Shown piece after piece: positions 12,681 to 26,296 of a stretch of DNA of 64,000 bases. Position 1 is the first letter of the stretch, and each line of letters begins with the position of its first letter. Where the stretch lies: contig OX359250.1 in assembly GCA_947179485.1 (NCBI GenBank), forward strand, positions 38,222,783-38,286,782, written 5' to 3'. The notes below the pieces were generated by a model, which saw only the letters and a program-made list of their open reading frames with translations, did no database searches and was not told the DNA's origin. A program made the translations under genes and the position numbers. The stretch is from Allacma fusca. Lineage: Eukaryota; Arthropoda; Collembola; Symphypleona; Sminthuridae.

Positions 12681-15600
12681 TGTCTGGAAGGAAATCGAGT
12701 CCATTTAAAGTATTTCCTGTTCCCTGAGTCTGAGTCCTTGGAAACATGTTTATTATACAAGGCTCCCTGCATGAAAGCTTAAGTTCTGTTTACTCAGACT
12801 GAATGTTGAGTACCAAAATAATTTTATGGATGCAAAATGCACAAAAAATTACATGAATACGGAATCGTATCATGTCGAACCCAGCCATTGAGATGCCAAT
12901 GCACTGCAGGTTGTGATGAGATAACAAATTATTTATGTGCTTCTTTCGGCGTTCCAGCCACCAAAACTCAATTGGTTTGTTTTTACACTGGGATATCATA
13001 CCCCTCAAGTTTTTATGCTATCTCACTTAAGTGTATGTGAACCCCTTCCTATGACTATGCCCTTTCGAACCTTTGAGGAATCTTGGAGTGGAGGCTCAGA
13101 GGGAATACAAGCATTTAAATTGCTACCTATCCAGTACTCTCTTCCTGAGATATTTCGGATGTTACCTGATTCCAGTGGAACGTTTCATTTCCATTTCCAC
13201 AATGGATTCAATTAAAAGCAAGTGGTTTTTGGAAGAAAAAGTCCAGAATGTTTCTCACTCAAGAGGTCTTAATTACGATGCTATTGTTACTCCTACAAAA
13301 GATAATAAATTACGGGAGATTTATTCTCTTTAACAAGACTCTCCAGAATAGTTGCTTAGATTTTCAGATGGGAGCCTGTCTGATGGGAAAGTTTAAGGGA
13401 GATGACCGAATCTGTGAGCTCCTTCGAGCCATACAGCTGTGTCTAGCTGACTTTATGAGCACAGAGAAATGTTCATTATATGTTGAATCTCCCGAAAGAC
13501 GTCTATTGAAGGAAGGATCCAAAAGGATGTTGAAAGTTAACTTCATGTAAGCTCCTGAGTCAATTCACATACACGTAAATTAAATGTAATGATTATTTTA
13601 TCGTGCGTTCCCATCTTTCAAACTTCATTTCAACCTTTGGTTCGGGATTCATTTTGACTTTTGTGTCTACACTCCATAGTAGCTTCAACCAAATCCCTTC
13701 AAAGGGAATTCAATAGGAGGAATTAGCATGTACACATAATAAAATGTCGGGGACAAAGCTCTCTGCGAAAATAAAAAGGGATGACTAATTTGCATCAAGT
13801 ATGCGCCTCTGAGAAAATTTGACTTTTGCAAGATGGCCCCAATTTAAATCAGAGTGTTAATGTGTAATTCATGCAGTTTGTAAAAAAAAACCTATTCAGA
13901 CCAACTTTGATATTTTATGGGGCCGTGTGAGTACACAAGATTCGTCTACGAGTAATTATTATATTATGAGGATTTCCAGTTGCAAAACATGGTTCATTTA
14001 TTTTTCTGCCATGGATATCATTCTGCTGGAGTTCCTGTATGTAATCTTAGTATCTCATAGAAATTGATCCTGAGAGCTGGGGCCCTACCAGCAATAATAA
14101 TAATAATTGTAGCCTTGTGGTTATATTCATGAAGCATGGAAGGATCTTGAAGACTCGTTCGCTCTAAATGTGTGCCTCGACTCTGGATGAGGAGATGATG
14201 GCCTTGTTAACGAATTAAAGCCAATCGAATTTAAAATGGGGCACGCAGTGGATGCCGCGTGGGTTGTATCAAGCAGAATTTGTTTTGAATACGGGGTGTA
14301 TCTACTGTCTATGTTTACAAGTAGCGTGTTTGTTCAAGTTTACGATTATGGATGCTCCAGTTGGAGTCGTAGGATTTCTGATCAATGTCCACATGTTATG
14401 AATATCAATTATTTCGGGGGATGCGGTTCAGCTTGGACCCAGCATGGGAGATTCAGCAGTGGAAGATGGGGAAAATTTTCTGAGACACGTTGCCCAAAAC
14501 TGAAATTATGGACTTGAGTTATGCCTTTACATGAAAGTCTGGTTCTCTAATCTGGGGTAGACTCTAACTGAAGGAAATGTGACACATGTACTCATAGTCC
14601 TAAGAATACAAGCTGATATGCACCTAAATTCGGATTACGCGGAATTAACCTATTGTATGTGTGAAATAATTCTTGGACAAAATGGAAATAAAATATATTT
14701 TGAATTGCCCAACTTGCTTTTATTTTACTTGTAATTATTTTAGGTATTGAAATAAAATGATTAATCTTCGGTCTACATTAATGCGCACTTATTTAATATA
14801 TTTCCGTGTATATAGTGTATCACTATCTCACCTAACAAAAGACCGTGTGATAAAAAATGCGTATCCTACTTACTATAATTACTAATCCTACACTTAATCT
14901 ATAGTTTCCAGTGTTCGGACCAGCATAATGCATGACTGAACTCTGCTAAAATAATAGTCCCTTGAATGCAGAAACGCATCCGTATTTGTAGTAAATAGTG
15001 CAATATGCAATTGCAGTACGTTGCTCCTTGAAGACTTTAGCTTTGTTCCGGAAAGTCTTTTTGTCTTCCGAATTTAATTATAGTTCCTTATATTTACATT
15101 AGGTACATAGTATTTTATTACCCTGGCATTCTGAGTTATAGGGATGGTTTACCTCTTAATAGAAGGCGTTTTGCCTTTTATAAAGCTTACATTCTATATT
15201 ACATACATTATGTATATAATTATACATAGATGTTAAGTTGCACTTTTCTTATCAACTTATCCTCTCGTCGTGCTTGCCAAAGTCACAAGACGAGATAATG
15301 AATGAACAGATGATACTATACTATAGAAAAAGAGAAGAGTTTCCTTGCTCTTAATTTTCCTCCGCCTTATACATATCTAATTATCTACCATGTATAAGGT
15401 GCTAACATTTTTTCAGTGCATTTCTTATTAGAAATAAGTCTATGCGTTCCATGTAAGTACTTGGTCAGAACTTCCCTTACACAAATTCTTTCTTACAAAT
15501 GTTACACATAAAATATTTACACGTAATTAATAGAAATAAGGAATATTTTGAATATTTATAGAAATTGCATGTTAATTACCAAGCTAATTTTAAGAGATAT

Positions 15601-15827
15601 TGCCGAACTTCGATGACTTGTAGGTGTTGAGAATATTTGGATTGAAAATAAGTTGAATGTTCCTAAGTCCTAAGTAAAATGTTTTTTCTTTCCAGAAAAT
15701 GATCTCAAGTAGGAACCGACCCTGTCGAGCAAATTCACCTCGAAAGTGGAAGACTTCAATGTGTGAACCCTCCTCATCACCAGTGAGGTATGAAAGTTCC
15801 CCCTCCCTGACAAACTCAGATGTGACA

Positions 15828-18800
15828 ATGCGGAAGGGAATGACAACAAGGAGGGTATTAAGCCACTCACTGTTAGTGATACTCAGTTTACTCTTGATCA
15901 TATTGCCAAACCCAGTCAGTTCAAGTTTATTTGGTGGACTCTGTCCCGAACCCATGTGTCAATGCGGACTCGACAGTCGGGGCAGGATGGAAGTCTCATG
16001 TTTGGAGGGGAGAATGCGTGACATCCCGGCTGCACATATAAATCCGTCAGTTGAAGTCATTCGGATTATCCCACCACCGGGTCAGTCCAACTACTTGGCA
16101 ATTGGAGGATTCTTCCGGAGATTTAAGAAATTAGAAGAACTACATATTGTGAGTTTCCCCGTCTCATTTACTTTTATGGGTGTCCTCAACCATCCTGAGC
16201 TCTCAGGACTATGTGTGTAAATACGCATATGATAATGAAGCAGATCAATTCGCACTAATTAAACTTGAGGAAGATAAAGCCATTAATTCCGAATTTTATG
16301 GCTTAACGGGAGAGACAGGAAAGTTTGTCCTGGCAATAAAAATCTAATTATGGTAGTCTCAGTCAGCATAGTTGAACTCAGTAGAGTAAAAGCTGAAAGT
16401 TAGGAAATAGGTTTTCAAGTTTCATGGGATTCTTTTTAGTACGATGATGGGGATGCGGGGAAAAATTTTCATAGTCCAGGACTATACATATAGAATACTG
16501 TTGCAGTCAGAATTTACTTTAATACGAGTGCCAATAGTAGCAGTAATTACAGTCTGCTCTCACCATAAGAGCTTCCCCTCACACTCTCTCTCTCTCTCTC
16601 TTCATATTCTTTTTGGTGTCAAAAATATTCAGGGAAATTCTCATTCTAACCCCGTAACTTTTTTTATTTATCTCTTTAATATTTTATTTATTTATTTTTT
16701 AAACGAGCAAACACGACGAGAGATAATTTTTGCTCTTGTTAAGGTGCTCTTATAAAGAGAGTGCACTGTGTTTTTATGGTGAGGAGTTCGTCATTGCTCG
16801 CACATGTTCGACATTAGTACATGCACGGCATCATCTGGACAACTTTGGCACAATTACACTTCCCCTTTCCCAGGGTTAGTTGGCCGTTCAATTTAAACTT
16901 GGACCATGAAATTTTGCTAGTTTACATTTACTATACAAACATACGTACATACATACGTAAGTATATGGAACTACAAGGACTGGGAGTGTTTAGTAGTCAT
17001 ATGCATAAAACCATGCTCTAGCACTAGCACCAGTTCACGATCCAGTTTACAACCCTGCCTCGCTTTAAAGTTCCAGAGATGGTTTTTGTTAAAGAGTGAT
17101 CCTGGATTTAAGCATCTGTAAAGGCAGTTGATGGTAATTTTTCAAGCTTTATTAAACTCGTTCCCACTGTTTACTTTTGCTTGTGGTTGGGAGGGCTTGA
17201 CTCGTCCAAGGGAATATCTCCAGGCCTCCGTGAACTCTCGAATCGTTTCGCAAACCACAAGTCAAGGCTGTAGTCCCACAAATGAGAGAACTTGGGAACG
17301 GTAAATGAGTGTTTGACTAAATTTGAGTCACAGGGGAATCCTTAGAAGCCCACGTTTTGGAAGTCTATGGTAGGGTTTTGTGACCCAATCCGGCGTATTT
17401 GATTACAGAGGAGATCATGGTTTGTAAACATAACATCACGTTGTTTCGTAATAAGATACAAATGACATTACCTAAGAAAACGACTGGGTTCAGGCTACTA
17501 ACAAGACTAATGGTCGCTATCGTACTAGTTGCTACCATCCTACTTTAGTGGGCTAGTCTTATTTTCTAAAAGGGAAATTGGATGTACCATTTATAGCGCC
17601 CGAAAAAGCAAAAGGGAGGAAGGAAAGTGAATCCATAACCTTGGGCCGTATCTATAAAGCGTCCTTGTTCCTAGATGCTCCTGTGACGTCAAAGAGGATG
17701 GAATAAGTAGAACTTCTGGGTTGCTGAGTTTCTCCAGGATTACACATAATCTAGGGCATAACCAAATGAGTTTTCCTCTATGTTGACGACCGGAGTACAA
17801 GGAGGTTGGGAGTCTTTGCAAAAATCCAAAACAGGACTTCAGAAGTCTCCGTTTGAATTCATTGAATCTTTTATATCTTCTAAATAAATTGTATGGAGCT
17901 TATATCATTTTAAGTCGTCTTTTACTGACTCTTCGGGTCCTTCCACTACTGACATAGCTAGATGGATTTTTCCCTAGAAAAAGGTTTTCATCGGGTACGA
18001 AAACATAGGCTAAACGAGATACAATTCCCTCTTCCAGCCATCATCTGCACATGTTCAAATCGACACATTGGCAGTGTGCAGTCTTCCCTGCCCTCTTGGC
18101 CCGACTCGACTGTCATCATCAAAACACACTGCTCAAATTAGAATTTTTACCCATGCGAACAATACCTCTGAATTAATTAGATTTTCATGGGGGCGATTTC
18201 CTAGGATGCTTCTGCTTGTGAGGAAAGGTTTTGATATTTTATGAAAATTGCATCTCCATTTTTGCATTTGGACTGGAAGGCAAGGAATACGGGTGGAAAT
18301 TGCAAATTACTATTTAATAAATCCCGGGACACGTAATGCATCAAAGAAAAATTGGGGAGTAATTTATGCATGCTGCCAAAATTAAACTTCAAGCTGGCAA
18401 GTGTTTAATTAGACCATCACACGCCACCCATTTTACAGACCTACTTTGAATCATGGAAATGTAATCAAGTTCGAACATCACTTCGGACCAGGAATTTTAA
18501 AAGGAATTCTTTCAGATTTCTTTTACGTAATTATGTACACTCACATAGATACATATAATTACATAGATACTGTTTAAGGCTATGTACATACGTATAGAAC
18601 CGCTCCGATCCAGGATTCGCAATTCTCTTCCCCAACAGTGGAAACAACTGTTTACGTGTTTTCATTTTGTTTCTGATCATGAATCCCCGCTCGGAGTAGC
18701 AAAGAGGGAACTCATGCGTGCACGACCTAGTCACAAACTACAGCGTTGATACCCGTGTAATCTGACACCCGTATTTGCAGCAAATCAATGTTTCTTTCCT

Positions 18801-21800
18801 AACATGCACGCAGTACAGAGAGACTGGTGACCAGCCCTGGTGTAATTCAAGGTCATTTTCCAGCATTCGTGCTGAACTACTGAGATCTAATCCCATGGAC
18901 AGATACTGGAGCGTGTCTTGCCAATTAATTCATATGCATTTCACAGTGGTGGGTTTTAGTAGTTTCTGCACGATTTGCTTTATGTGTACTACGTATGTAT
19001 GTACGTATTATGTATATGCACATTCAACAATATGGTTACGTACTTTTCCAAAGTTACTCTGGGGGATTGGAATGTACACCATACATTTTTCCTGCGGCCT
19101 TTCCTTTTTTTACTTCCCTGTAAGGAAACCCCATTTTAGGTGACAGGCTAAAGGAAGGCTTCGGTAAAAGTTTTTCAGAGAAAGTAATTGTTTTTAAAGT
19201 TGAAGCTGTTAATACTCATGGGGCATGCATATTGCATACATATGTATACATACGTCCATACAAGTGTGTACAGGGTCTTGGAAAACATCTAGTCTCCTCC
19301 TTGCCCCAAATAAGTAGGTCTCTTAAAAATTTATTAATGCCCCCCATTCTGTATAGTGAATATTGTTTCAGTAAGTTAATAACTTACAATCATTGGCATA
19401 GGTCATTCCAGCATGTCATAGCGGTCAATAAGTGAGATACGCAAAGTCAGCATGTTTTGCGGGAAGCGTTTATCAATTTTTCATTTCCAAGTGCTGTCGA
19501 TTATTTGTCATAAATTTTATGGATTTCCAAATGCGATGTAACAAAGCACCTGCCTTGAGTTATCGGGACACGTTAGGTTCAAGTGTGAGGTAAGGTTTCA
19601 TAAAATCGGGGTTTGAAAAAAATTAAACTTGTGAGACATTTAGAGATATGTGAGTGTCCAGACCACTCAACCCAGAGACACATATTTGTATATCTCACTG
19701 TTAAGTCTATAAAATACATTATGTAATTACGGAACTTTTATTGCATTTAAAAAAAATATTTCTAGAATGATAAAAATATGCGAAATGAACTGCTTCACAA
19801 ATTCGGATTGTTTTTAGAGGGAATGTTTTGCAGCTTCCCGTATTTGACATACGGAGGTTGCAAAGCATCTATGCATTATCATAAATGTGGAAACTACATA
19901 CAAGCTTATATTTGTTCGTTTGAGTTGCTGATAAGATTTTAAATAAGTGAAGGCTAATCTGAACGTTGGAATTTTCCAGGTTGGATCAAACATCCCGAAC
20001 ATCGGGGAGCACTCTTTCTGGGGAGTGCAGTCCTTGCGAGTGTTGAATCTGACATCGAATAACATAAGCATTATAATCGAGTCAAATTTCCGAGGGCTTG
20101 TATCCCTAGAAAATCTGAGTTTGGCAGACAACGCAATTGATTCTCTAGTCTCATCCTCATTTCAGCACCTACCGAAATTGAAATCATTGAATCTGTCAAA
20201 GAACCGTATTTCCAAGTTGGTGGAGCGTCTATTTTTCAATCTGTACATGCTGGAATCATTGGATTTAAGTGAGAATTGGCTCAGAGAGCTTCACCCTGAC
20301 GTCTTCAAAGATGTGTGGCGTCTCAAGGAGCTCAGGTGTCGTCGTTGTGGACTCAAAACCATAAATCCGTTCCTCTACGCTTTGCTTCGTGATCTAAAGG
20401 TACGGGAAAAAAAATTTCCAGTTCAATTTATTTTTACATTCACAGTCGCACAAAATAAGTGTCGGGACGTAAAGCAAATAACGCCGCTCAATATGCAGTT
20501 AGTTATCGGAGTTAACCTGGTGTTTTATTGCACAAAAGGATTTAATCACTTGAGACTTGAGACTCCTCAAAAGCAATGTAGGGAGCAAGAAATGCGCGGC
20601 ATGTTGTAGAAACAATTTACTACTTTCCACGACCACTTTCTCTCCTTTCCAAACATTTGCATACACCAAATCTGAGTATGCAAGTAGGAGTCAAATAATA
20701 ACATGCACATATCTATACATGTATCTACGCTTTTTCTAGTTTCCAACGCAAACTGACTTTCAAGGAACCATGTCGGGCTTTTACTTCGGACTGTTACCGA
20801 CACCAGTCTTTTAGGATGCCCTGAGTGGAGTAAATGGAAAGTCAATAGTGAATAAATTGAAGACTTTAATGTAAATGGATACACATTGATTCTCCATTAC
20901 CTCTCACAGTTTCTCTTGTCTTGTCCATTTAGCGTCTTACATTTCCTTAAATGCTTTTCGTTTTTCCACTTCATTCCTTCCACTTGTGCCGTAATAAATT
21001 AACTGAAGAGTATTTTCCTGGAGCCTATCAAAACTTGTGGTATAAGCAACTCTAAGCCTCCAGTTACAGGGACAGCTCTTTATAAGGGCACCTGAATAGA
21101 ACGAACAACATTTTGACTCTTACATTGGCCTGCTCTTATAGTTCCAGGAGGAGCTAAACTACATTATGGTAAATTGGAAAGTGTCAGAATATTTTTGACA
21201 GTGGAGAGACAAGCCTCTTATAAGGTGGTATCTTCTGCAGCGAGACTACATTGTATATTATAGGGTACTCTCTTTTTAAGAGCATCCGAAAAGGAACGCA
21301 ATTTGGAAGATAGGGAAGTAATGGCCCGGTCTTGTATAAGGAGAGAAATTAATATTGTGGTAAATGGGATTGAGTCAGTTCAGTGTCCATGGAAAAACTG
21401 CACTTACATTGTAAGGTACTAATATACCTTACTGTGACTAGGATATTGTAATGTATGTATGTTATAGTGGAAGTAATGCTATACTGCATTATACGAACAA
21501 ATAGTAACAAATGTGTAGAGAGTGAAACGAAGTTATTTTAAGGAATCCACATTCAAACAAGGCAAATGAATATAGTGTGTTGAATAAACTTTTTGCTGGT
21601 TTATTTCAGATTTTGGATTTGGGAGAGAATGAATTCAAATATCTAAACAAGGAGGAATTCGGATCTTTGATACAGTTACGAGAACTTTACCTGGATGGAA
21701 ATCAGATTTCAGTTATAACTGACGCCACTTTTCACTCGTCTCGCTTACATGTCCTCAAACTGTCGCGAAATCTCATCGCTCGAGTTACTGGGAAAGCTTT

Positions 21801-23384
21801 CTTCAATTCAACAATCGATTCTCTGGATCTGTCCGGGAATAAATTCGATACCTTGGAGAAGTTGACATTTTCAAACATTGCAAATCTGACGAAATTAGAC
21901 TTGAGCGGTAACCCGAAGCTGAAACTGTCCCCTCTGCTGACGATCCTTGGGAATAATCCCCAGTTGATTTATCTTTCACTGGCCAGTAACGACTATGAAG
22001 ATTTACCATTGGAGTTGTTTGAGAAACAAGGGCAGTTGGAATTCTTGAATTTGTCCTCGAACCGACTCCCAGTCCTGTTCCCTCATCAACTGTCGCATTT
22101 GAACAACTTAAAGGTTTTGGATTTATCCAAGAATAAATTGAAAGGATTGGACAGCGTCGTTCTCGAACAGTTTGACAGATTTCCGCATTTACAGAAGATT
22201 TTATTGCAAGGGAATGCTTGGGCCTGTGATCGATGTTACATTCCGGCTCTCCTCAAGTGGGTTCAAGCTAGTCCGCTCTTTCGACATGGATGTGCTAAAG
22301 TTAATAGTAAGCACCCCTTTTGGCTAAAATTTTTCATTCAGATTTTAAATACCGTTGAATCCTATTGATTATTACGTGATTCTAAGTTATTTACACGTAA
22401 ATTACCCTTTTTTATACAAATTTGTATTAAACGGGGAGGCATTTGCTTCCCCTTGCCCATGTGAGGGATTGTGGTAAAAAATATTCGATTGCCCCGTTTT
22501 CATTCAGTCAATTATTTTTCAGAATGTGCAAAAATTGTTTATTGACCTTAGTCTATATTTGCGGTCACAAGGATCAATAGCCAAATTGAAGGCAAGTTAT
22601 GTTGTTTTAGCGACAGTATTTCATGTTTTGCAAATATTGTCCAAGATCAAGGAAACAAATTTTAGGAAATGTGGGATACAATTTAAGAAAACATGGGGGA
22701 GCTCAATATTTTCTATTATTGTCCCTTATATGGACTTGGGGGAACAAATGTTTTGTGGAGCCAGGTTAATAGAAACGATTGTAATTTATTGGTAATGTTG
22801 ATGCATTTAATTGTATTTTTTCTCCAGGCGAGTATTGTTTACGATGCGCCTCTCCCGCTGCATTTTTCGACCAAGCATTGCAGACTCTGGACGAAAACAA
22901 ATTGGACTGGTGCAGCGTGAATGTGGAGCCAGCCTCAATTTCAGCAGATGACCCCCGGTTAGGTTTATTTATCGGCTGTGCTCTCATTCTAGTTGGTCTG
23001 ATTGTGGCTGCTCTGGCAATTATTTTCCACTCTCGGTGGCACGCCGCTCACTATTACACACATGAAGAAGACCGTCCAGAAATCGGCACTCCCCCCCTTC
23101 CCCCTGATTACGATCATTTGGGAGAGAACGAAATAGTGGCGGGTTTCGATCATCTCTATTTTAGTGGTAATGCCACTAACGGGAAGCAAAAGATGATTGC
23201 AACCATTGAGGAGATGACCTATGACCCCCACCTCACAACATTTGCTGCACCACCAACAGATCTTTCGACGTTCCATCAAAATGGCGGGAACAACAACGCA
23301 CGAGCGCCATCTGCATCATCGCCCATGCTTCGGAACGGTGGAAATCAATCCAATAACAATCATTCAATCAATTACGGTAGATAA
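15828..23384 (+). CDS. Leucine-rich-repeat single-pass membrane protein, 664 aa
   Basis: Coding exons are 15828-16148, 19980-20399, 21610-22306 and 22828-23384, with phases 0, 0 and 1 and good GT-AG sites. The frame is also open up to an ATG at 15699, but I chose 15828 because it puts the hydrophobic stretch (LLVILSLLLIILPNPVSS) at residues 9-32 as a signal peptide. A Cys-rich N cap follows (CPEPMCQCGL), then about a dozen LRRs such as LRVLNLTSNNIS and LKVLDLSKNKLKGL, and a Cys-rich C cap (NAWACDRCYIPALLKWV ... CSVN). One membrane helix lies near residues 526-546 (LFIGCALILVGLIVAALAIIF). The 118-residue cytoplasmic tail has PPLPPDYDHL, NPXY-free Tyr sites and a long Asn/Ser-rich end. This layout fits a cell-surface adhesion or receptor-like protein of the nervous system or epithelia. 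I cannot name the ortholog. Phase-0 introns between LRR blocks are usual for the class. Confidence 0.88.
16149..19979 (+). other. Large intron 1 of the LRR gene
   Basis: A 3.8-kb intron from a GTGAGT donor to a TTTTCCAG acceptor. It contains a CT microsatellite at 16583-16601 and short open frames without recognisable content. Much of it looks like unique sequence and could hold enhancers, but I see no definite element. Confidence 0.8.
20400..21609 (+). other. Intron 2 of the LRR gene
   Basis: A 1.2-kb intron from GTACGG to TTATTTCAG. No separate gene or transposon end is visible in it. Confidence 0.8.
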
Positions 23385-26296
23385 TAACATAAAGTTCTCG
23401 CCCATGCATTCATCATCGTGACAATGATTATGTAAAAGAACCTCTGTAAATGGGAGACTTGGTAGGATTCAAGTACAATCAGTGACATTGTGCGGTTAGG
23501 ATACAATTTACTACTACAAAATTACAGGTGTTATATTAAGTGTTGATTGAGTGTACTGCGCCCGTTCTTGTAAATTTTGTGTACATATGATGTCAATATT
23601 ATACTGACCTTGAGCCAAGTTATGAGCATCAGCCATGTGTCAGGTTCTGTATAAATACAAAATGTATCTACTACTATGTATTTGCTGAATTACTCTAGTT
23701 ACTATATACTTGGGCAGATCAATTGTGAAAAATATAATTACTGCGCCAAAACTTTATTAGTAGCCCGGATTAATTATTCTCAATGTTTGGAATGTATGTT
23801 CGCTATTTGTATCTATCTTTAAAATTCTTACGCATTATTGGCGAGAAAACTAAAGAGAAATTTTTGTATCTAATAAATCTCACTGTTGAGTTGCGATTCC
23901 CAATAATGGGTTACGTATGGTCAAATAGGTCTGAACAGTAAAATATCGTTATTACGGATCGAATTCGCAAGGGATTGGAGATTTTTTCCTCATAAAGCCA
24001 ACCCTTTTAAGCAATTTTTTAGCCATTTTGTAAATAGATGGAAGACCCAGCAAAACGCGTTTCTTCTTGCGCGAAGTCCCTTATTAACCGTTCCCTTATA
24101 TATGTATAACGAGATTTTACTGTTCATTTTCGAGTAAATTGCAGCCTACAATCCCTTGGCATATTAAATGACAGCCATATCTGTACATGCAACTACTGAT
24201 CATAGAATTTGGTGAAATTTCGAGAAATCATGTATTAAAAATTTATATGACATTGAATAATAATACTCTACACTATTGGGGGTCTTTTGGCAGGACTGAC
24301 GTCAGAAGGCCAATTTTTACTGTTGTCTATGGTAATGAACCCGAAAATGTAATTTTCGGATCGTCAAAACTTTCGCATCTATCTCTAGTTTTAGTACCTA
24401 TAGCTCTGTAGTTGGTCGGTAAAATATAATGTATGTTTCCCTCAGATTATTTCTACAAATATTTCAAACAACTCGATCAATATGGGAACAGGTTACGAGA
24501 TCACAAGGATTTTTATTTGCCATGAGTATTAAATGGTATTCTTCCTGTTACTTCGTTAAATTCGTGTATTTACGGTTTTTGCCTCCAAAGCGTCCCGGAT
24601 GACACTTTTTATAAGACTTTGTGAGTGGAGTTGTTACTATGTGTACAAGTAAATATTTTCCAAAACTTGTAATAAAATAAAAGCCTGTCAGTGGGTAGTT
24701 TGTGTAGTGATCGATAGGATGTATTCGCCGTGGTTGGATTTATACGTCAAAATGTGAGAGTATAATAAATGTAATGACGACCTATGTATATGTAATATTA
24801 CTACTTGTTAGTCATTCACAATGTTATAGTGCTGTGAAAATCAATTAGTATTAAGTTCCATACATGTGTAAAATATTAAAGTGCGTATATATAGTTATTG
24901 AATATAGATAATATATGTAGTACTTGTATCATTACCATACAGTAGGTAAAGTTAATATGCAATATGTCATGAGGTTTTAGTTCTTACTGTCTAATACAAT
25001 TGTAAGCAAATCATTTACTTGGATTGTTTCAAATCTATTAACATCGTGCTCAATATTTCATACCGGTACAACAGTTTTTTCATATTCTCAAGACTCTGTA
25101 GCTTGTGTTCGATTGTGTTCGAGAGCTTGGAAATGTCTATACTAATTTTAGAAAATACATTAAAGTAAAGAAGTATTTTAAGTTTGTAGCAGCTAACATT
25201 TACAAGCTGTTTCTATTTTTATTTCAAAACTTGTCAAGTAAGGTGCTTACGTTACTGCCCAATTTTTTAAGATTGACAGGCTTTTCTTTATACCTATTTC
25301 AAAATAATTAAGGGGATGACTTTGAATTTTAAAGAATCTTTCGAAACCCAAACACCTTTAAAAGCCTGTTAAAAACAATTTATAGATAGTTCTAATCTAA
25401 CTATACATTACTTGTGTTCCCTTCCAATACAATTATTTAAAGAGGTAGCAGGCGGTTGTAAAAATAATTAGTTTATATTTTCTACTTAAATCTTTCCTTG
25501 CGGGAAATGTTTTGAATTTGCAGCATTTCACACGACTTTTTTAAATTCAGTGCATTTAATTGATTGTCCTACCCTATTCACAATTTTTTCATATGCTTTA
25601 TGAAATAATGGGTACGAAAAGTATTATCGCTTGTAAAATTAATTTCTGCAAGCTCCGCTTCGGTTGCGCGTGTATACTATTGTGTATGTAATACAATACG
25701 AGAAAGTAATTAGTATAGCAAGCGGATATAATAAATTTTTAATAAAAACTATGAATGATTAAATACGTGCAAATGATTTTGTTGAGTTTATTTATCATAT
25801 GATGGACTAATGCACTATCAAGAAAATATTTCAGACAATTAATACTAATACAGTACGTATATACTATGCGAGTATACATCTCGAGCAGGTTGAAATGGTA
25901 GCAACAATATTTAAAAAGGTAAAATTTTCAGCAAACTTCCTCATATGTATATATTTGTATTACTATAACGTAATGTGGAACACTGGTGAACTATCTCTAA
26001 TGAGGCGATATTATAGACATACGTAATTGCAATTACTTACAATTAGTAAGAATTGAAACAGTTCGAACTTTATCAGTTCATTCCAACGTGTGGTCATTAT
26101 TTTAACAGAAAGCGAAAAAATCGTAGGGATTTGAGAAATAATTATCCAGCTGAAATATGCAGTCTTTTGCTTGGCCTTACGAGCAGGTTATTCACTTTCC
26201 GACAATGCGTAAGTAATCACGAGCTTTTTTCTACAAAACATGAAAAGCTGTTAATCAAAGCCACTCAACGCATTAGGCTTTCATGCTACATAACAT
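23385..26296. other. 3' UTR of the LRR gene and intergenic DNA
   Basis: After the TAA at 23382-23384 the sequence is AT-rich and non-coding. Several AATAAA-type signals occur, for example near 23873 and at 24672-24682, so the 3' UTR could be about 0.5 or 1.3 kb. Nothing else is recognisable up to the stop codon of the DUF1295 gene, which points the other way; the two genes converge. Confidence 0.55.

Larger units (their letters stand above)
4630..15695. other. 11-kb gene-free stretch upstream of the LRR gene
   Basis: No open frame here has recognisable domain content or chains to another by splice sites. The longest (6839-7363) runs through a CA repeat and looks fortuitous. Base composition is less AT-rich than in most of the window, and many stretches look like complex unique sequence with homeodomain-type TAATTA cores. 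The LRR gene's first coding exon starts right after a TTTCTTTCCAG acceptor at 15695, so a non-coding 5' exon and promoter must lie somewhere in this interval; I could not place them. Confidence 0.6.

Noticed and set aside
12937..13550. Cluster of overlapping 80-100 codon frames in two phases
   Set aside because: Neither phase shows domain motifs or a consistent splice chain; likely chance in a less AT-rich stretch.
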